Of a stretch of 64,000 bases of DNA, positions 43,560 to 54,968 are shown piece by piece. The translations under genes were made by a program, and so were the position numbers. The stretch comes from Pandoraea sp. Lineage in GTDB: Bacteria; Pseudomonadota; Gammaproteobacteria; Burkholderiales; Burkholderiaceae. The notes under the pieces were generated by a model, which did no database searches, was not told where the DNA came from, and saw nothing but the letters and a program-made list of their open reading frames with translations. Within the stretch, counting starts at the first letter, position 1, and the number at the start of each line of letters is the position of its first letter. The DNA lies in NCBI RefSeq assembly GCF_004297875.1, contig NZ_SCSK01000008.1, positions 62,001 to 126,000 of the forward strand, in the 5' to 3' direction.

Positions 43560-43811
43560 ATGGGCGTCGTCGGCACGATCTTTGTCGGACTGGTGGTTGG
43601 CATCGTGGCGCGCGCGCTGCACCCCGGGCGGCAGAGCATGGGCGTCATCATGACGATCGTGCTCGGCATCGCCGGCTCGTTGCTGGCCAAATACGTCGGC
43701 CAGATGCTGCATTTCTATCAGGAAGGCCAATCGGCCGGATGGATTGCCTCGATTCTGGGGGCCATCGTCCTGCTGGTGATTTACGGTGCCGTGGCGCGCC
43801 GCGCGAGTTGA
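43560..43811 (+). CDS. GlsB/YeaQ/YmgE family small membrane protein
   Basis: An 83-residue, three-helix glycine-rich membrane protein of the transglycosylase-associated/stress-response family. GTIFVGLVVGIVARALHPGRQ and ILGIAGSLLAKYVG-type wording is typical. The AGGAGG site is four to five bases ahead of the ATG. Expression of relatives is often tied to envelope or general stress, but the molecular role is unknown. A paralogous small gene follows 42 bases later. Confidence 0.88.
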   Translation: MGVVGTIFVGLVVGIVARALHPGRQSMGVIMTIVLGIAGSLLAKYVGQMLHFYQEGQSAGWIASILGAIVLLVIYGAVARRAS

Positions 43812-43853
43812 GCCGTCGGGCTCGAATTGACAGCTTATCTTACGGGAGACCGC

Positions 43854-44096
43854 ATGCACGGCATTATCGTTCTGTTGCTGATCGGGTTGGTGGCGGGCTG
43901 GCTGGCCAGCCTGGTGGTGGGTGGCGCCTACGGCTTGATCGGTGACATGGTGGTCGGCGTGATCGGCGCTTTCCTGGGCGGCTGGATTTTGCGCCATGCC
44001 GGCGTCTCGGTGGGCTACGGCACGCTGGGGCGCATCATCACGGCCACCATCGGCGCGATCGTGCTGCTCGCGGTGTTGCGGCTGGCGCGGCGCTGA
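43854..44096 (+). CDS. GlsB/YeaQ/YmgE family small membrane protein, second copy
   Basis: An 80-residue three-helix protein of the same family as its upstream neighbour: LLLIGLVAGWLASLVVGG, GDMVVGVIGAFLGGWIL and ITATIGAIVLLAVLRLARR. The start at 43854 has GGGAGA upstream. The two genes are probably co-transcribed. The gene converges on ettA with 23 bases between the stops. Confidence 0.88.
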   Translation: MHGIIVLLLIGLVAGWLASLVVGGAYGLIGDMVVGVIGAFLGGWILRHAGVSVGYGTLGRIITATIGAIVLLAVLRLARR

Positions 44097-44119
44097 CGCC
44101 GCGCAACCGGTGCCGCGCC

Positions 44120-45787
<1,668 letters not shown>

Positions 45788-45910
45788 GGGCGGTTTAGCC
45801 TGAAGTGCTGAAAATGGGAGGTGTGGGCGAAGTGTAGCAAACGCAAGGCGGCCACGATGGCGTTGCACGCATGCGCGGCCGGCCTGGACCGCGCACCGCG
45901 CGGGGATGGA

Positions 45911-47005
45911 TCAGACGTTGAAAAGGAAGTTCATGACGTCGCCGTCGTGGACAACGTATTCCTTGCCTTCGGCGCGCATCTTGCCGGCTTCCTTGGCGCC
46001 TTGTTCGCCCTTGTAGGCGATGAAGTCGTCGAAGGCGATGGTTTGCGCGCGAATGAAGCCGCGTTCGAAGTCGGTGTGGATCACCCCGGCGGCTTGCGGC
46101 GCGGTAGCGCCGATCGGGATGGTCCAGGCGCGCACTTCCTTGACGCCGGCGGTGAAGTAGGTCTGCAGGCCGAGCAGTTTGAAGCCGGCGCGAATCACGC
46201 GGTCCAGGCCGGGCTCTTCCATGCCCATGTCGGTTAGGAAGACTTCCTTGTCGGCATCGTCGAGATCGGCGATCTCGGCCTCGATGGCCGCGCAAATGGC
46301 GACCACCGGCGCGTTTTCGGTGGCCGCGTAGGCGCGCACGGCATCCAGATGCGGGTTGTTCTCGAAACCGTCGTCCTTGACGTTGGCCACGTACATGGTC
46401 GGCTTTTCGGTAATCAGGCAGAACGGCTTGAGCAGGGCTTTTTCTTCCGGCTCGAGCTTGAGCGAGCGTACCGGCCTGGCTTCGTTGAGCACCGGCAGCA
46501 CCTTTTCGAGCACGGCGACCAGCCGTTGAGCCTCTTTGTCGTTACCGGAACGGGCCGCCTTGGTGTAGCGTTGCAGCGCTTTTTCGACGGTGGCCAGATC
46601 GGCCAGCGCCAGTTCGGTGTTGATGACTTCGATGTCGGACAGCGGATCGACCTTGTTGGCGACATGGATCACGTTCGGATCCTCGAAGCAGCGCACGACG
46701 TGCGTGATCGCATCGGTCTCGCGAATGTTCGCCAGGAACTGGTTGCCGAGTCCCTCGCCCTTGGAGGCGCCCGCCACCAGGCCGGCGATGTCGACGAACT
46801 CGACGGTGGCCGGTACGACACGCTCGGGTTTGACGATCTCGGCCAGCGCCTTGAGACGGGGGTCCGGCACCTCAACCACGCCGACATTGGGCTCGATGGT
46901 ACAGAACGGGTAGTTTTCGGCGGAGATGCCGGCTTTGGTCAAGGCATTGAAAAGTGTCGATTTGCCGACATTAGGCAAGCCGACGATGCCGCATTGGAGG
47001 CTCAT
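45911..47005 (-). CDS. ychF: Redox-regulated ATPase/GTPase YchF (Obg family)
   Basis: A 364-residue Obg-like P-loop protein. The start [20 protein letters not shown] carries G1, [20 protein letters not shown] is G3, and NVKDDGF lies in the variable G4 region, consistent with the ATP preference known for YchF. The C-terminal TGS domain includes [15 protein letters not shown] and [13 protein letters not shown]. It associates with ribosomes and affects oxidative stress responses. It is monocistronic and divergent from the UbiH-like gene. Confidence 0.97.
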   Translation of the reverse strand: MSLQCGIVGLPNVGKSTLFNALTKAGISAENYPFCTIEPNVGVVEVPDPRLKALAEIVKPERVVPATVEFVDIAGLVAGASKGEGLGNQFLANIRETDAITHVVRCFEDPNVIHVANKVDPLSDIEVINTELALADLATVEKALQRYTKAARSGNDKEAQRLVAVLEKVLPVLNEARPVRSLKLEPEEKALLKPFCLITEKPTMYVANVKDDGFENNPHLDAVRAYAATENAPVVAICAAIEAEIADLDDADKEVFLTDMGMEEPGLDRVIRAGFKLLGLQTYFTAGVKEVRAWTIPIGATAPQAAGVIHTDFERGFIRAQTIAFDDFIAYKGEQGAKEAGKMRAEGKEYVVHDGDVMNFLFNV

Positions 47006-47141
47006 GGCGCGAACAGTGCAGAGGAAAACCGCTATTGTACTGGAGAGGTCCGGGCGGGCTCGCGTGCGCCGCGCGCGTAAGGGACGATGCCCAAGGCTAT
47101 AATGCCCAGAGTCTGTGATCTTGCGCCCACGCGCGCTTTGT

Positions 47142-48311
47142 ATGTCCAATTCCAATTCATTCGATGTGATCGTCGTCGGCGGCGGGCTGGTCGGCAAGTC
47201 GACCGCGCTGCTGCTGGCGCAGGCGCGCCTGAAGGTGGCCTTGTTGGCGCGGCCGGCTACCGCGCCGTCCGATGCCTGGGACGCGCGCATTTACTCTCTG
47301 TCGGCCAGTTCGCAAACCTTGCTCGAGCGAATGCGCGTGTGGCAGGCGCTGGATGCGGCCCGGGTCAATCCGGTGTATGACATGGAGGTGTTTGGCGATG
47401 CGCGCGGGGCCGTGCATTTTTCCGCCTATCAGGCGGCGGTGCCCCAGCTGGCGTGGATCGCTGAATCGTCCAATGTCGAGCGGGCGCTGGATGCGGCGCT
47501 GCGCTTCGCGCCGCAAATACAAGTGTTCGATGCGCGCGGCGTGGCGCTCGCCGTGTCTGCCGAACGCGCGACGTTGGAGCTCGACGACGGTGCGACGCTG
47601 CACGCGGCGCTGGTGGTCGGGGCCGATGGCGCGCACTCGTGGGTTCGCGAACAGGCCGGCATCGCCGTGCAGCGGCGCGATTACCGGCAGGTCGGGGTGG
47701 TTGCCAATTTTCGGGCCGAGCGGGCGCATCGCGATACCGCGTACCAATGGTTTCGCGATGGCGAAATCATTGCGCTGCTGCCGTTGCCGCAGCAGCATGT
47801 GTCGCTGGTCTGGTCGGCCTTTGCAGACCATGCCGACGAACTGCTCGCGCTGCCGCCGGCGGCATTGGCCGCCGAGGTGACGCGCGTCAGCGGCGATGCC
47901 GGGTTGGGCGAGTTGACCTGCGTGTCGGCGAGCGCGCAAGGATTTCCGCTTGCGCTGAGCGAGGCCAACCGGCTCATCTCGCCGCGCATTGCGCTGGTGG
48001 GCGACGCCGCGCATACCGTGCATCCGTTGGCTGGCCAGGGTATGAACCTCGGCCTGCGCGACGTGACGGTGCTGGGCGAGGTGCTGGCCGCGCGCGAGGG
48101 GTTTCGCGACTGCGGCGACTTCACGGTGCTGCGCCGCTACGAGCGCGCGCGTCGCGAGGACATTCGCCGCATGGCGCTCACCTGCGATGGGCTGCAGCGA
48201 CTGTTTGCGCTGCCGGGGCCGGTGATGCAGCGGCTGCGCAATACCGGCCTGGACTGGGTCAACGCAACGCCGTTTCTCAAGAAATTCCTGGTTGGCCGCG
48301 CGCTTGGGTGA
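47142..48311 (+). CDS. UbiH/UbiF/COQ6 family FAD-dependent hydroxylase
   Basis: A 389-residue flavoprotein monooxygenase. [20 protein letters not shown] is the dinucleotide-binding motif, [13 protein letters not shown] the DG motif and [26 protein letters not shown] the GD motif. Such enzymes hydroxylate the ring in ubiquinone synthesis; the exact position (C5, C6 or C1) cannot be told here. The ATG at 47142 was chosen for the family N terminus. The dsbC gene follows 38 bases later, an arrangement common in Burkholderia. Confidence 0.92.
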   Translation: MSNSNSFDVIVVGGGLVGKSTALLLAQARLKVALLARPATAPSDAWDARIYSLSASSQTLLERMRVWQALDAARVNPVYDMEVFGDARGAVHFSAYQAAVPQLAWIAESSNVERALDAALRFAPQIQVFDARGVALAVSAERATLELDDGATLHAALVVGADGAHSWVREQAGIAVQRRDYRQVGVVANFRAERAHRDTAYQWFRDGEIIALLPLPQQHVSLVWSAFADHADELLALPPAALAAEVTRVSGDAGLGELTCVSASAQGFPLALSEANRLISPRIALVGDAAHTVHPLAGQGMNLGLRDVTVLGEVLAAREGFRDCGDFTVLRRYERARREDIRRMALTCDGLQRLFALPGPVMQRLRNTGLDWVNATPFLKKFLVGRALG

Positions 48312-48349
48312 GCGCGGCCGGCCTTGTCAATGCCAAGGGGCTGATCGGT

Positions 48350-49096
48350 ATGTTTGAAAGAAATCGCACGTACGCGCGTGTTTTGGGCGCGCTTTTCCTG
48401 AGCTGCGCGGCGCTGGCGGCAACCGTGCCGGCCCGTGCCGACGCAACGCTGGATCGGGTCAAGGCAGCGGTGCAAAAGAGCCTGGGCTCCGACGCGCAAG
48501 TCAAGTCGGTCGAAAAGACGCCGCTGCCGGGTATCTATGAGATCGATCTCGGTACCCAGATTCTGTACAGCGACGCGCAAGGGCGCTATTTGCTGGTGGG
48601 CGATCTGGTTGACGCGCACACCCGGCAAAGCTTGACGCAGGCCCGCCTGGCCGAGCTCAACAAGATCGATTTCAATACCTTGCCGCTGAACGACGCGATC
48701 AAGTACGTCAAGGGCGACGGCAGTCGCAAGATCGCTGTGTTCGCCGATCCGAATTGCCCGTATTGCAAGCGCTTCGAGGAGGCGCTCAAGAGCAGCAGCG
48801 TCACTAACGTAACGGTGTACACCTTCCTGTTCCCGGTGCTGGCGCCCGACTCGGCGGCCAAGTCGAAGGCGATCTGGTGCGCGCCTGATCGGCTGAAGGC
48901 GTGGCATGCCTGGATGCTCGACCAACAACTGCCGGCGCAGGCCGGCAACTGCAGCACGCCGCTCGAACAGAACCTGGCGCTGGGGCGTCGGCTGAATGTG
49001 ACCGGCACGCCGACGATCTTTCTGACCGACGGACGCCGCTTGCCGGGCGCCCTCACGGCGACCCAATTGGCCCAGGTGTTGGGAACCGGCAAGTAA
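48350..49096 (+). CDS. dsbC: Thiol:disulfide interchange protein DsbC
   Basis: A 248-residue periplasmic disulfide isomerase. A signal peptide ends around ARADA (residue 31), the dimerisation domain follows, and the thioredoxin domain has CPYC in VFADPNCPYCKRFEE plus the cis-Pro in VTGTPTIFL. It corrects wrong disulfides in exported proteins and is kept reduced by DsbD. It lies downstream of the UbiH-like gene in the same direction. Confidence 0.94.
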   Translation: MFERNRTYARVLGALFLSCAALAATVPARADATLDRVKAAVQKSLGSDAQVKSVEKTPLPGIYEIDLGTQILYSDAQGRYLLVGDLVDAHTRQSLTQARLAELNKIDFNTLPLNDAIKYVKGDGSRKIAVFADPNCPYCKRFEEALKSSSVTNVTVYTFLFPVLAPDSAAKSKAIWCAPDRLKAWHAWMLDQQLPAQAGNCSTPLEQNLALGRRLNVTGTPTIFLTDGRRLPGALTATQLAQVLGTGK

Positions 49097-49128
49097 GCCG
49101 GCGGATGCCGAAACAATAACGACGCGTG

Positions 49129-50925
49129 ATGAAACCGATTCGCTATAGCATCGTCCCCAAGCAGCCCGCCGCCCACCTGTTCGAAGTCAGTGTTACCGTG
49201 CCGCAGCCCGATCCGGCCGGACAGCGCTTTACGCTGCCCGCGTGGATTCCCGGCAGCTACATGGTGCGTGAATTTGCCCGCCATGTCGTGACGATCGATG
49301 CCACGTGCCGGGGGCGCAAGATCGCGCTGGCCAAACTCGACAAACATACCTGGCAGGCCGCGCCGTGCACGGGTGCGCTCACGCTGACTTATCAAGTCTA
49401 TGCTTGGGATCTCTCGGTGCGGGCCGCGCATCTTGATCAGACGCATGGCTTCTTCAACGGCAGCAGCGTATTTCTTTGCGTGAGCGGCCAGGAGGCGGCG
49501 CCTTGCGAAGTGGATATCGTCCGCCCTGTCGGTGCGGACTACCGTGTCTGGCAGGTTGCCACGGCGCTGGCGCCGGCGCCCGACACCAAGGCGCTCGGGT
49601 TCGGCCGTTATCTGGCACGCGATTACGACGAATTGATCGATTCGCCAGTGGAGCTCGGCACGTTTGCCCATGCGAGCTTCAAGGCGTGCGGCGCGCTGCA
49701 CGAAGTGGCGATCACCGGCAACGTGCCGAATCTCGATATGGCGCGGCTGTGCCGCGACATGAAGCGGATTTGCGAGACGCAGATCAAATTCTTCGAACCG
49801 GCCTCCACCGGGCGTGGCCGCGCGCCTGTGTCGCGCTACACGTTTCTGGTGACGGCCGTGGGAGATGGTTATGGGGGGCTCGAGCATCGCGCCTCGACCG
49901 CACTGCTTTGTGCGCGCGGCGATCTGCCGGTGCTGGGACGCGCGGCGATGAGCGAGGGCTATCGGGGCTTTCTCGGGCTGGTCAGCCACGAGTACTTCCA
50001 CACCTGGAATGTCAAACGCATCAAGCCGGCGGTTTTCGCGCCATATGATCTGGCGCGCGAGAACTACACCTCGCTGCTGTGGCTGTTCGAGGGCTTCACG
50101 TCCTACTACGATGACCTGATGCTGGTGCGCAGCGGCGTGATTGCCGAGCAGGATTACTTCGATCTGTTGGGCAAGACCATCGGCAACGTGCTGCGCGGCA
50201 GCGGGCGGCACAAGCAAAGCGTGGCCGAGAGTTCGTTCGACGCCTGGATCAAGTATTACCGGCAGGACGAAAATGCACCCAATGCGATCGTTAGTTACTA
50301 CTCCAAGGGCTCGTTGGTCGCGCTGGCGCTGGATTTGATCATCCGCACCAAAACGCGCGGCCGGAAATCGCTCGACGACATCATGCGTGCCCTATGGCAG
50401 CGCTACGGTCGCGACTTCTACCGCGGTCGCCCGGTGGGTGTGCGCGACGATGAGATCAGGCCGCTGTTCGAGCAGGTCAGCGGCGTGCCGCTGAAGGATT
50501 TCTTTGACACGGCGGTGCACGGCACGAGCGATTTGCCGCTGGCGCGATTGTTCGAATGGTTTGGCGTGACGCTCAAAGGCGAGATCGGCGAAGATGCCAA
50601 GCCCGCCCTAGGGGTGAAGCTTGGCAGCAGCAATGGTTCGTGCACGCTGGCGCAGGTCCATGATGGCGGTGCGGCGCAGCGCGCCGGGTTGTCGGCCGGC
50701 GACACGCTGGTGGCGGTCGACGGCTTGCGCGTGACAGCCGGCAACCTCGATAAGCTGCTGGCGCGCTATCGGCCCGGTGATGATATCCGTCTGCACGCGT
50801 TTCGGCGCGATGAACTGCGCGAATACGTGGCAACCCTCGGCGCACCCGAGCCTGAGCGTTATCGCCTGAGCGTCACGACCGAGCGCGGCGCCGCGTCGCG
50901 TCGGGGGCGCTGGCTGCACGGCTGA
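49129..50925 (+). CDS. M61 family metallopeptidase with PDZ domain
   Basis: A 598-residue protein of the M61 (glycyl aminopeptidase) family. The zinc motif HExxH is in LVSHEYFHTWNVKRIKP, with the downstream Glu region WLFEGFTSYYDDL. A C-terminal PDZ domain begins near residue 485 (LAQVHDGGAAQRAGLSAGD). No clear signal peptide is seen, so it is probably cytosolic. The ATG at 49129 follows an in-frame GTG three bases upstream. Its substrate in bacteria is poorly known. Confidence 0.93.
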   Translation: MKPIRYSIVPKQPAAHLFEVSVTVPQPDPAGQRFTLPAWIPGSYMVREFARHVVTIDATCRGRKIALAKLDKHTWQAAPCTGALTLTYQVYAWDLSVRAAHLDQTHGFFNGSSVFLCVSGQEAAPCEVDIVRPVGADYRVWQVATALAPAPDTKALGFGRYLARDYDELIDSPVELGTFAHASFKACGALHEVAITGNVPNLDMARLCRDMKRICETQIKFFEPASTGRGRAPVSRYTFLVTAVGDGYGGLEHRASTALLCARGDLPVLGRAAMSEGYRGFLGLVSHEYFHTWNVKRIKPAVFAPYDLARENYTSLLWLFEGFTSYYDDLMLVRSGVIAEQDYFDLLGKTIGNVLRGSGRHKQSVAESSFDAWIKYYRQDENAPNAIVSYYSKGSLVALALDLIIRTKTRGRKSLDDIMRALWQRYGRDFYRGRPVGVRDDEIRPLFEQVSGVPLKDFFDTAVHGTSDLPLARLFEWFGVTLKGEIGEDAKPALGVKLGSSNGSCTLAQVHDGGAAQRAGLSAGDTLVAVDGLRVTAGNLDKLLARYRPGDDIRLHAFRRDELREYVATLGAPEPERYRLSVTTERGAASRRGRWLHG

Positions 50926-50965
50926 TACTGGCTGCGCGCCGCCGGTAGCCCGGGGGGCAGGCGTG

Positions 50966-51862
50966 TCACACCTGTGGCCGCGCCACTGCCATCATGTGCT
51001 CGATGAAGACTTGCGTTTTGCGCGGCAGGAAGCGGCGCGATGGCGTCACCAGATGCACCGGGTGGCTGGGCAACGACCATTCCGGCAGAACCTTGACGAG
51101 ACGGCCCAGCGCCGCGCTGGGCGCGGCCAGCCCGTCAGTCAATGCAGCCATGCCGGCGCCGGCCAGCGCCAGTTCCTTGACCATTCCCATGCTGTTGACC
51201 TGCAGGGCGCCGCGCATGGTGAACTCGACACGCTGGCGCCCGCGCGTGAGTACGTCGGTATCGATCACGTTGCGCGCGCCCTGCAGCAGCACGAAGCGAT
51301 GACCGGCCAGTTCGTCGGGCGAACTCGGCATGCCGGTCTGCGCGAGGTAGATCGGGCTGGCGTAGAGACTGCGCGTCAGGTCCAGAAAGTGGCGTGCCAC
51401 CAGGGTCGAATCGCTCAAATGGCCGGCGCGGATCGCGACGTCCACGCGCTCTGCGATCAGATCGACGTGGCGCGGGCTCAGATCCATATCGACGGAGATT
51501 TCCGGGTAGGCGGCGCAAAAAGTGGCCAGCGCGGGTGCGAGCCACTGCATGGCGAAATCGCTTGGCGCGGTCACGCGCAGCCGCCCGCGCGGGCGGTTCG
51601 ACAACTGGCTGGCGAAGTCGCGCGTTTCCTCGACTTCTTCCAGGATCGGCAGGCACCGTTCATAATAGGCCTGTCCGACTTCCGTCAGCTCAAGGCGACG
51701 GGTCGTCTTGTGCATGAGCTTGGTGCCCAGGCGGGTTTCCAGGCGCGTCAGACGCCGGCTCACGGTAGCCTTCGGCAAGCCGAGCCGGTCGCCGGCACGG
51801 GTGATGCTGCCGGAGCGCACGACCTCGGCAAAGATCAGCATGTCGTTCAGATCATCGATCAT
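50966..51862 (-). CDS. LysR-type regulator divergent from azoR
   Basis: A 298-residue LysR regulator. The HTH segment is MLIFAEVVRSGSITRAGDRLG and PKATVSRRLTRLETRLG; MHKTTRRLELTEVG follows. The effector domain is complete. It is divergent from the azoreductase gene at 51994 and an 18-bp palindrome lies between, so it likely controls azoR and perhaps the pirin gene in response to quinones or electrophiles (inference). Confidence 0.93.
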   Translation of the reverse strand: MIDDLNDMLIFAEVVRSGSITRAGDRLGLPKATVSRRLTRLETRLGTKLMHKTTRRLELTEVGQAYYERCLPILEEVEETRDFASQLSNRPRGRLRVTAPSDFAMQWLAPALATFCAAYPEISVDMDLSPRHVDLIAERVDVAIRAGHLSDSTLVARHFLDLTRSLYASPIYLAQTGMPSSPDELAGHRFVLLQGARNVIDTDVLTRGRQRVEFTMRGALQVNSMGMVKELALAGAGMAALTDGLAAPSAALGRLVKVLPEWSLPSHPVHLVTPSRRFLPRKTQVFIEHMMAVARPQV

Positions 51863-51883
51863 GGCTTCATCTCGGGGGGGCAC

Positions 51884-51901
51884 TGTTCCAAATTGGGAAC
51901 A
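51884..51901. promoter_or_regulatory. Palindrome, probable LysR operator
   Basis: TGTTCCAAATTGGGAACA at 51884-51901 is an 18-bp inverted repeat with perfect 6-bp arms (TGTTCC/GGAACA) and contains the LysR T-N11-A spacing. It lies 22 bases upstream of the LysR start and about 90 bases upstream of azoR. Confidence 0.6.
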
Positions 51902-51993
51902 AACAATTCGATTTTAGCGGCTTGTTTCATTTTGCGTGGTTATTAGAATTTCTCCCAAGACGTACAAGTTCTTAACGACCCAAGGAGAGATTG

Positions 51994-52593
51994 ATGACTA
52001 CCATTTTGCAAATCAATGCCGCAGCCCGCTCGCAGGGAGCGAATTCCACCACATTGGCCAATGAGACCGTGGCGCGCCTGGCGGCTGGTCAGGCGGGCGC
52101 CAAGGTCATCGTGCGTGATCTGCTGGCCGACGGTTTGCCGCATCTGGACGAGACGGTGATCGGTGCGTTTTTCACGCCGGAAGACAAGCGCTCGCCTGAG
52201 CAGAACGCTATCATTGCGCGCAGCGACGCGCTGATCGCAGAAATTCAGTCAGCTGATACGATTGTGTTGGGCGTGCCGCTGTATAACTTTCATGTGCCGT
52301 CGCAACTGAAGGCTTATTTTGACTGGATCACGCGAGCCCGCGTGACGTTCCGCTATCGCGAGGACGGCACGCCCGAGGGCCTGATCAAGGGCAAGAAGGT
52401 GTATGTTGCGCTGGCGCGCGGCGGTTTCTACAAAGACACGCCCAACGATAGCCAGACCCCGTTCCTGAAGACCATCCTGGGTTTTCTGGGCATGACCGAC
52501 GTGACCTTCATCTACGCCGAAGGCTTGGCGCGCGGCCCCGAAGCGGTCGCCACCGCGTTCGCTCAGGCGCGTGAAGCGATCGCCGCAATTTAA
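51994..52593 (+). CDS. azoR: FMN-dependent NADH-azoreductase
   Basis: A 199-residue flavodoxin-fold reductase. [21 protein letters not shown] binds the FMN phosphate, [22 protein letters not shown] is the family signature, and [12 protein letters not shown] follows. It reduces quinones and azo dyes with NADH by two electrons and protects against electrophile stress. AAGGAGAG precedes the ATG. The pirin-like gene starts 15 bases after its stop, suggesting joint expression. Confidence 0.94.
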   Translation: MTTILQINAAARSQGANSTTLANETVARLAAGQAGAKVIVRDLLADGLPHLDETVIGAFFTPEDKRSPEQNAIIARSDALIAEIQSADTIVLGVPLYNFHVPSQLKAYFDWITRARVTFRYREDGTPEGLIKGKKVYVALARGGFYKDTPNDSQTPFLKTILGFLGMTDVTFIYAEGLARGPEAVATAFAQAREAIAAI

Positions 52594-52608
52594 CGAGCGA
52601 CCTGCCTT

Positions 52609-53445
52609 ATGAGACACAACGATCCGTGCGTGCGCCCAGCGCCGCTGGCGACGACCCATCGGAGCCGCTGCACGCTGTTCCATTCGGTCGGTGTGCACGA
52701 CCGGTTGACGCAGACCGATCCGTTGTTGTCTTTCGAGGCGTTCCGTTTGTCCGGGGCGGCGATTCCGCCGCATCCGCACGCGGGCTGCGCCATCGCGCAT
52801 TTCATACTGCCCGATGCCGCCGGCGGGCTGCGCAGCCGCATGGCGCAGGGCAGCGAGGCGGTGGCCCGTCCGGGCGACTTGCTGTGGCTCGACACACACT
52901 GCGGCACGGTGCATCAGGAGACGCCGGCCGACAGCGGGGCCGAGTGCCGCGGTCTACAGTTTGTCGTCAACTATGCCGATGACCAGCGCGAGGGCGCGCC
53001 GCAGCAACGCTTGGTGCCGGGTGAACAAATGCCTGGCTGGCAAAGCGGTGGCATCGAGCTGCGGCTGGTGTGCGGGCAGTGGCTCGAGCGGCATGCGCCG
53101 CTGGTGCCGCATGCCGGTGTGACCTTGCTGACCTTGAACTGGCACAGCGACGATACGTTGTCATTGGTGTTGCCGCCAGACATGCATTGGTTCGCGCTGG
53201 TGCTCGATGGCTGTTGCAGAGTCGATGGCGTGTTGCTGGCAGCTGGCGGTTCGACGACGGCGGCAACGCTGCCGGCCGGCACGTGGCAGGTGTCCGGCAC
53301 GAGCGGCAGTAGGCTCGCGTTGTTGGGCGGCAAGCCCATTAACGAGCCGGTCATTTACCAGGGGGCATTTGCTGTGCGCGACGAGGCGCAACTGGTCGAC
53401 ACGCTGCGCCGCTATCAGGAAGGCGCGATGGGCATGCTCGGTTAG
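52609..53445 (+). CDS. Pirin-like bicupin protein
   Basis: A 278-residue protein of the pirin family, made of two cupin domains. PHPHAGCAIAHFILPDA in the first domain supplies the metal-binding His pair, and GDLLWLDTHCGTVHQETP the remaining ligands. Relatives are quercetinases or redox sensors with Fe. The sequence is diverged from E. coli YhhW, so activity is uncertain. It probably shares a transcript with azoR. Its stop overlaps that of the convergent ung gene by four bases. Confidence 0.88.
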   Translation: MRHNDPCVRPAPLATTHRSRCTLFHSVGVHDRLTQTDPLLSFEAFRLSGAAIPPHPHAGCAIAHFILPDAAGGLRSRMAQGSEAVARPGDLLWLDTHCGTVHQETPADSGAECRGLQFVVNYADDQREGAPQQRLVPGEQMPGWQSGGIELRLVCGQWLERHAPLVPHAGVTLLTLNWHSDDTLSLVLPPDMHWFALVLDGCCRVDGVLLAAGGSTTAATLPAGTWQVSGTSGSRLALLGGKPINEPVIYQGAFAVRDEAQLVDTLRRYQEGAMGMLG

Positions 53446-54224
53446 GCCAGCGGTGCGATGCGCCAGTCGATGGGCGTGAGGCCGAGGCTGGCCAGATGCC
53501 GGTTGACGGCGCCGAAGTGGCCGCAACCCAGGAAGCCGCGATGCGCTGACAATGGCGACGGATGCGGCGCGTCGAGCAGCAGGTTAGCATCACCGGCGAG
53601 CAGTGGCGCCTTGGCTTGCGCATGGGCGCCCCAGAGCAGGAACACCAGCCCCTGGCGATGTTGTGCCAATTGCCGCAGCAGGCAGTCGGTGCACGCCTCC
53701 CACCCTCCATTCTTGAAGCGCTTGGCGTGACTTGCCGCCTGGCCGCGCTCGACGGTAAGCACCGTATTGAGCAGCAGCACGCCCTGGGTCGCCCAGCTTT
53801 CCAGATAGCCGTGTCCCGGTGCGGCGATGTGCAAGTCCCGTTCGATTTCCTTGTAGATATTGCGCAGTGATGGTGGAACACGAATGCCTGGGCGCACCGA
53901 AAAGGCCAGTCCATGGGCCTGTGACATGCCGTTCTCTTCGCCGTGATAGGGATCCTGGCCGAGGATGACCACCTTGACGGCGTCGGGCGAGGTGACGCGT
54001 AACGCGTGAAATACGTCGTCCGGATAGATCTGTTTGCCGGCCGCACGCTCCTCGTCGACGAAGTCGCACAGCTCGTCATAGGCCGGGCTGTGCATAAACG
54101 GGGCGAGCAGCGCGCGCCACTCGGCCGACAGCGATTCGAATTGCGCGCGTAACGGCATGGCGACCGGCGTCGCAGGGGCGTCGAACAGATCTTTTTGTTG
54201 TGGTGAGATGTTGGAGCGTGGCAT
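53442..54224 (-). CDS. ung: Uracil-DNA glycosylase (family 1)
   Basis: A 260-residue family 1 uracil-DNA glycosylase. GQDPYHGEENGMSQAHGLAFSV holds the catalytic Asp of motif A, LLLNTVLTVE is the uracil-recognition segment, and HPSPLSAHRGF is motif B with the catalytic His. It removes uracil from DNA and starts base-excision repair. About 40 extra N-terminal residues are low in similarity, as often in Burkholderia. Confidence 0.96.
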   Translation of the reverse strand: MPRSNISPQQKDLFDAPATPVAMPLRAQFESLSAEWRALLAPFMHSPAYDELCDFVDEERAAGKQIYPDDVFHALRVTSPDAVKVVILGQDPYHGEENGMSQAHGLAFSVRPGIRVPPSLRNIYKEIERDLHIAAPGHGYLESWATQGVLLLNTVLTVERGQAASHAKRFKNGGWEACTDCLLRQLAQHRQGLVFLLWGAHAQAKAPLLAGDANLLLDAPHPSPLSAHRGFLGCGHFGAVNRHLASLGLTPIDWRIAPLA

Positions 54225-54276
54225 GGGATCCTGGGCGGCGGGCGAGGGCTGACTGTCTAACGGACCAGTAGCGCGG

Positions 54277-54966
54277 TCATCCGCGATGATCGGTCGTGCT
54301 GTTCAATACGCGTTGGCGCAGTCGATAGCCGCGCTCGGCTTTGCTGATGTCGTCAGGGTGCAAACCCGGGAAGCGCCGGCACAGGTTGGCGGCAACGGCC
54401 TGCAGCGCCGCTTCGCCGGCGGCGTCCTGGCTGACGAGCTCGAGTTCGAGTTCGCACAGCGGGTCGCGGTGACGCACGCCATCATGTTCGACGGCGATTT
54501 CTCCCTGATCGAGCGCGATTTCGATCGGCGTGCCCGCATGGGAAAGCGTCCAGATGCGGCGACTGAAATTGGTTTCGAAAAGCGGACGGAGTTCCGCCGC
54601 GATGCTTCGCAGGGTTGCGGCAATCTCGAGGGCGTCGCATACGCCGAGCAAGGCAGCGATATCGAGCTCGCCGCGCGTGAGGGGCAATTCCCATTCGTGG
54701 CGAACATGCAGGCCGCCGGCGCTGGTTCCGCTGCTCTTCAGGGTTTGCAGCCACTGGCCGGCAGCGCCGCGCGACACGTACCGCAGCCGCAAGGCTGCGG
54801 CGTTCTGACTCAAGCGCAGATCGGGGGTGTCGAAATAGCGGTTGATCAGATGCTGTTGCGCGCCGGCGCGCGCGTCGGCGCAGGCGTTGAAGTAGTCGAC
54901 CAGCGCTGGCGGCAAGCCGGCGTCGTCGGCCGGCATGGCGAGTTTGATTTCACGCTCGATGGCCAT
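54277..54966 (-). CDS. CYTH domain protein (inorganic triphosphatase-like)
   Basis: A 229-residue single-domain CYTH protein. The start MAIEREIKLAMP carries the ExExK motif that binds the triphosphate and metal in the tunnel, and later acidic/basic patches (IEIALDQGEIAV, CELELELVS) line it. E. coli YgiF and similar enzymes hydrolyse inorganic triphosphate. The C-terminal CHAD domain of YgiF is absent. It is separated from trpC by two bases and transcribed in the same direction. Confidence 0.93.
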   Translation of the reverse strand: MAIEREIKLAMPADDAGLPPALVDYFNACADARAGAQQHLINRYFDTPDLRLSQNAAALRLRYVSRGAAGQWLQTLKSSGTSAGGLHVRHEWELPLTRGELDIAALLGVCDALEIAATLRSIAAELRPLFETNFSRRIWTLSHAGTPIEIALDQGEIAVEHDGVRHRDPLCELELELVSQDAAGEAALQAVAANLCRRFPGLHPDDISKAERGYRLRQRVLNSTTDHRG

Positions 54967-54968
54967 GG

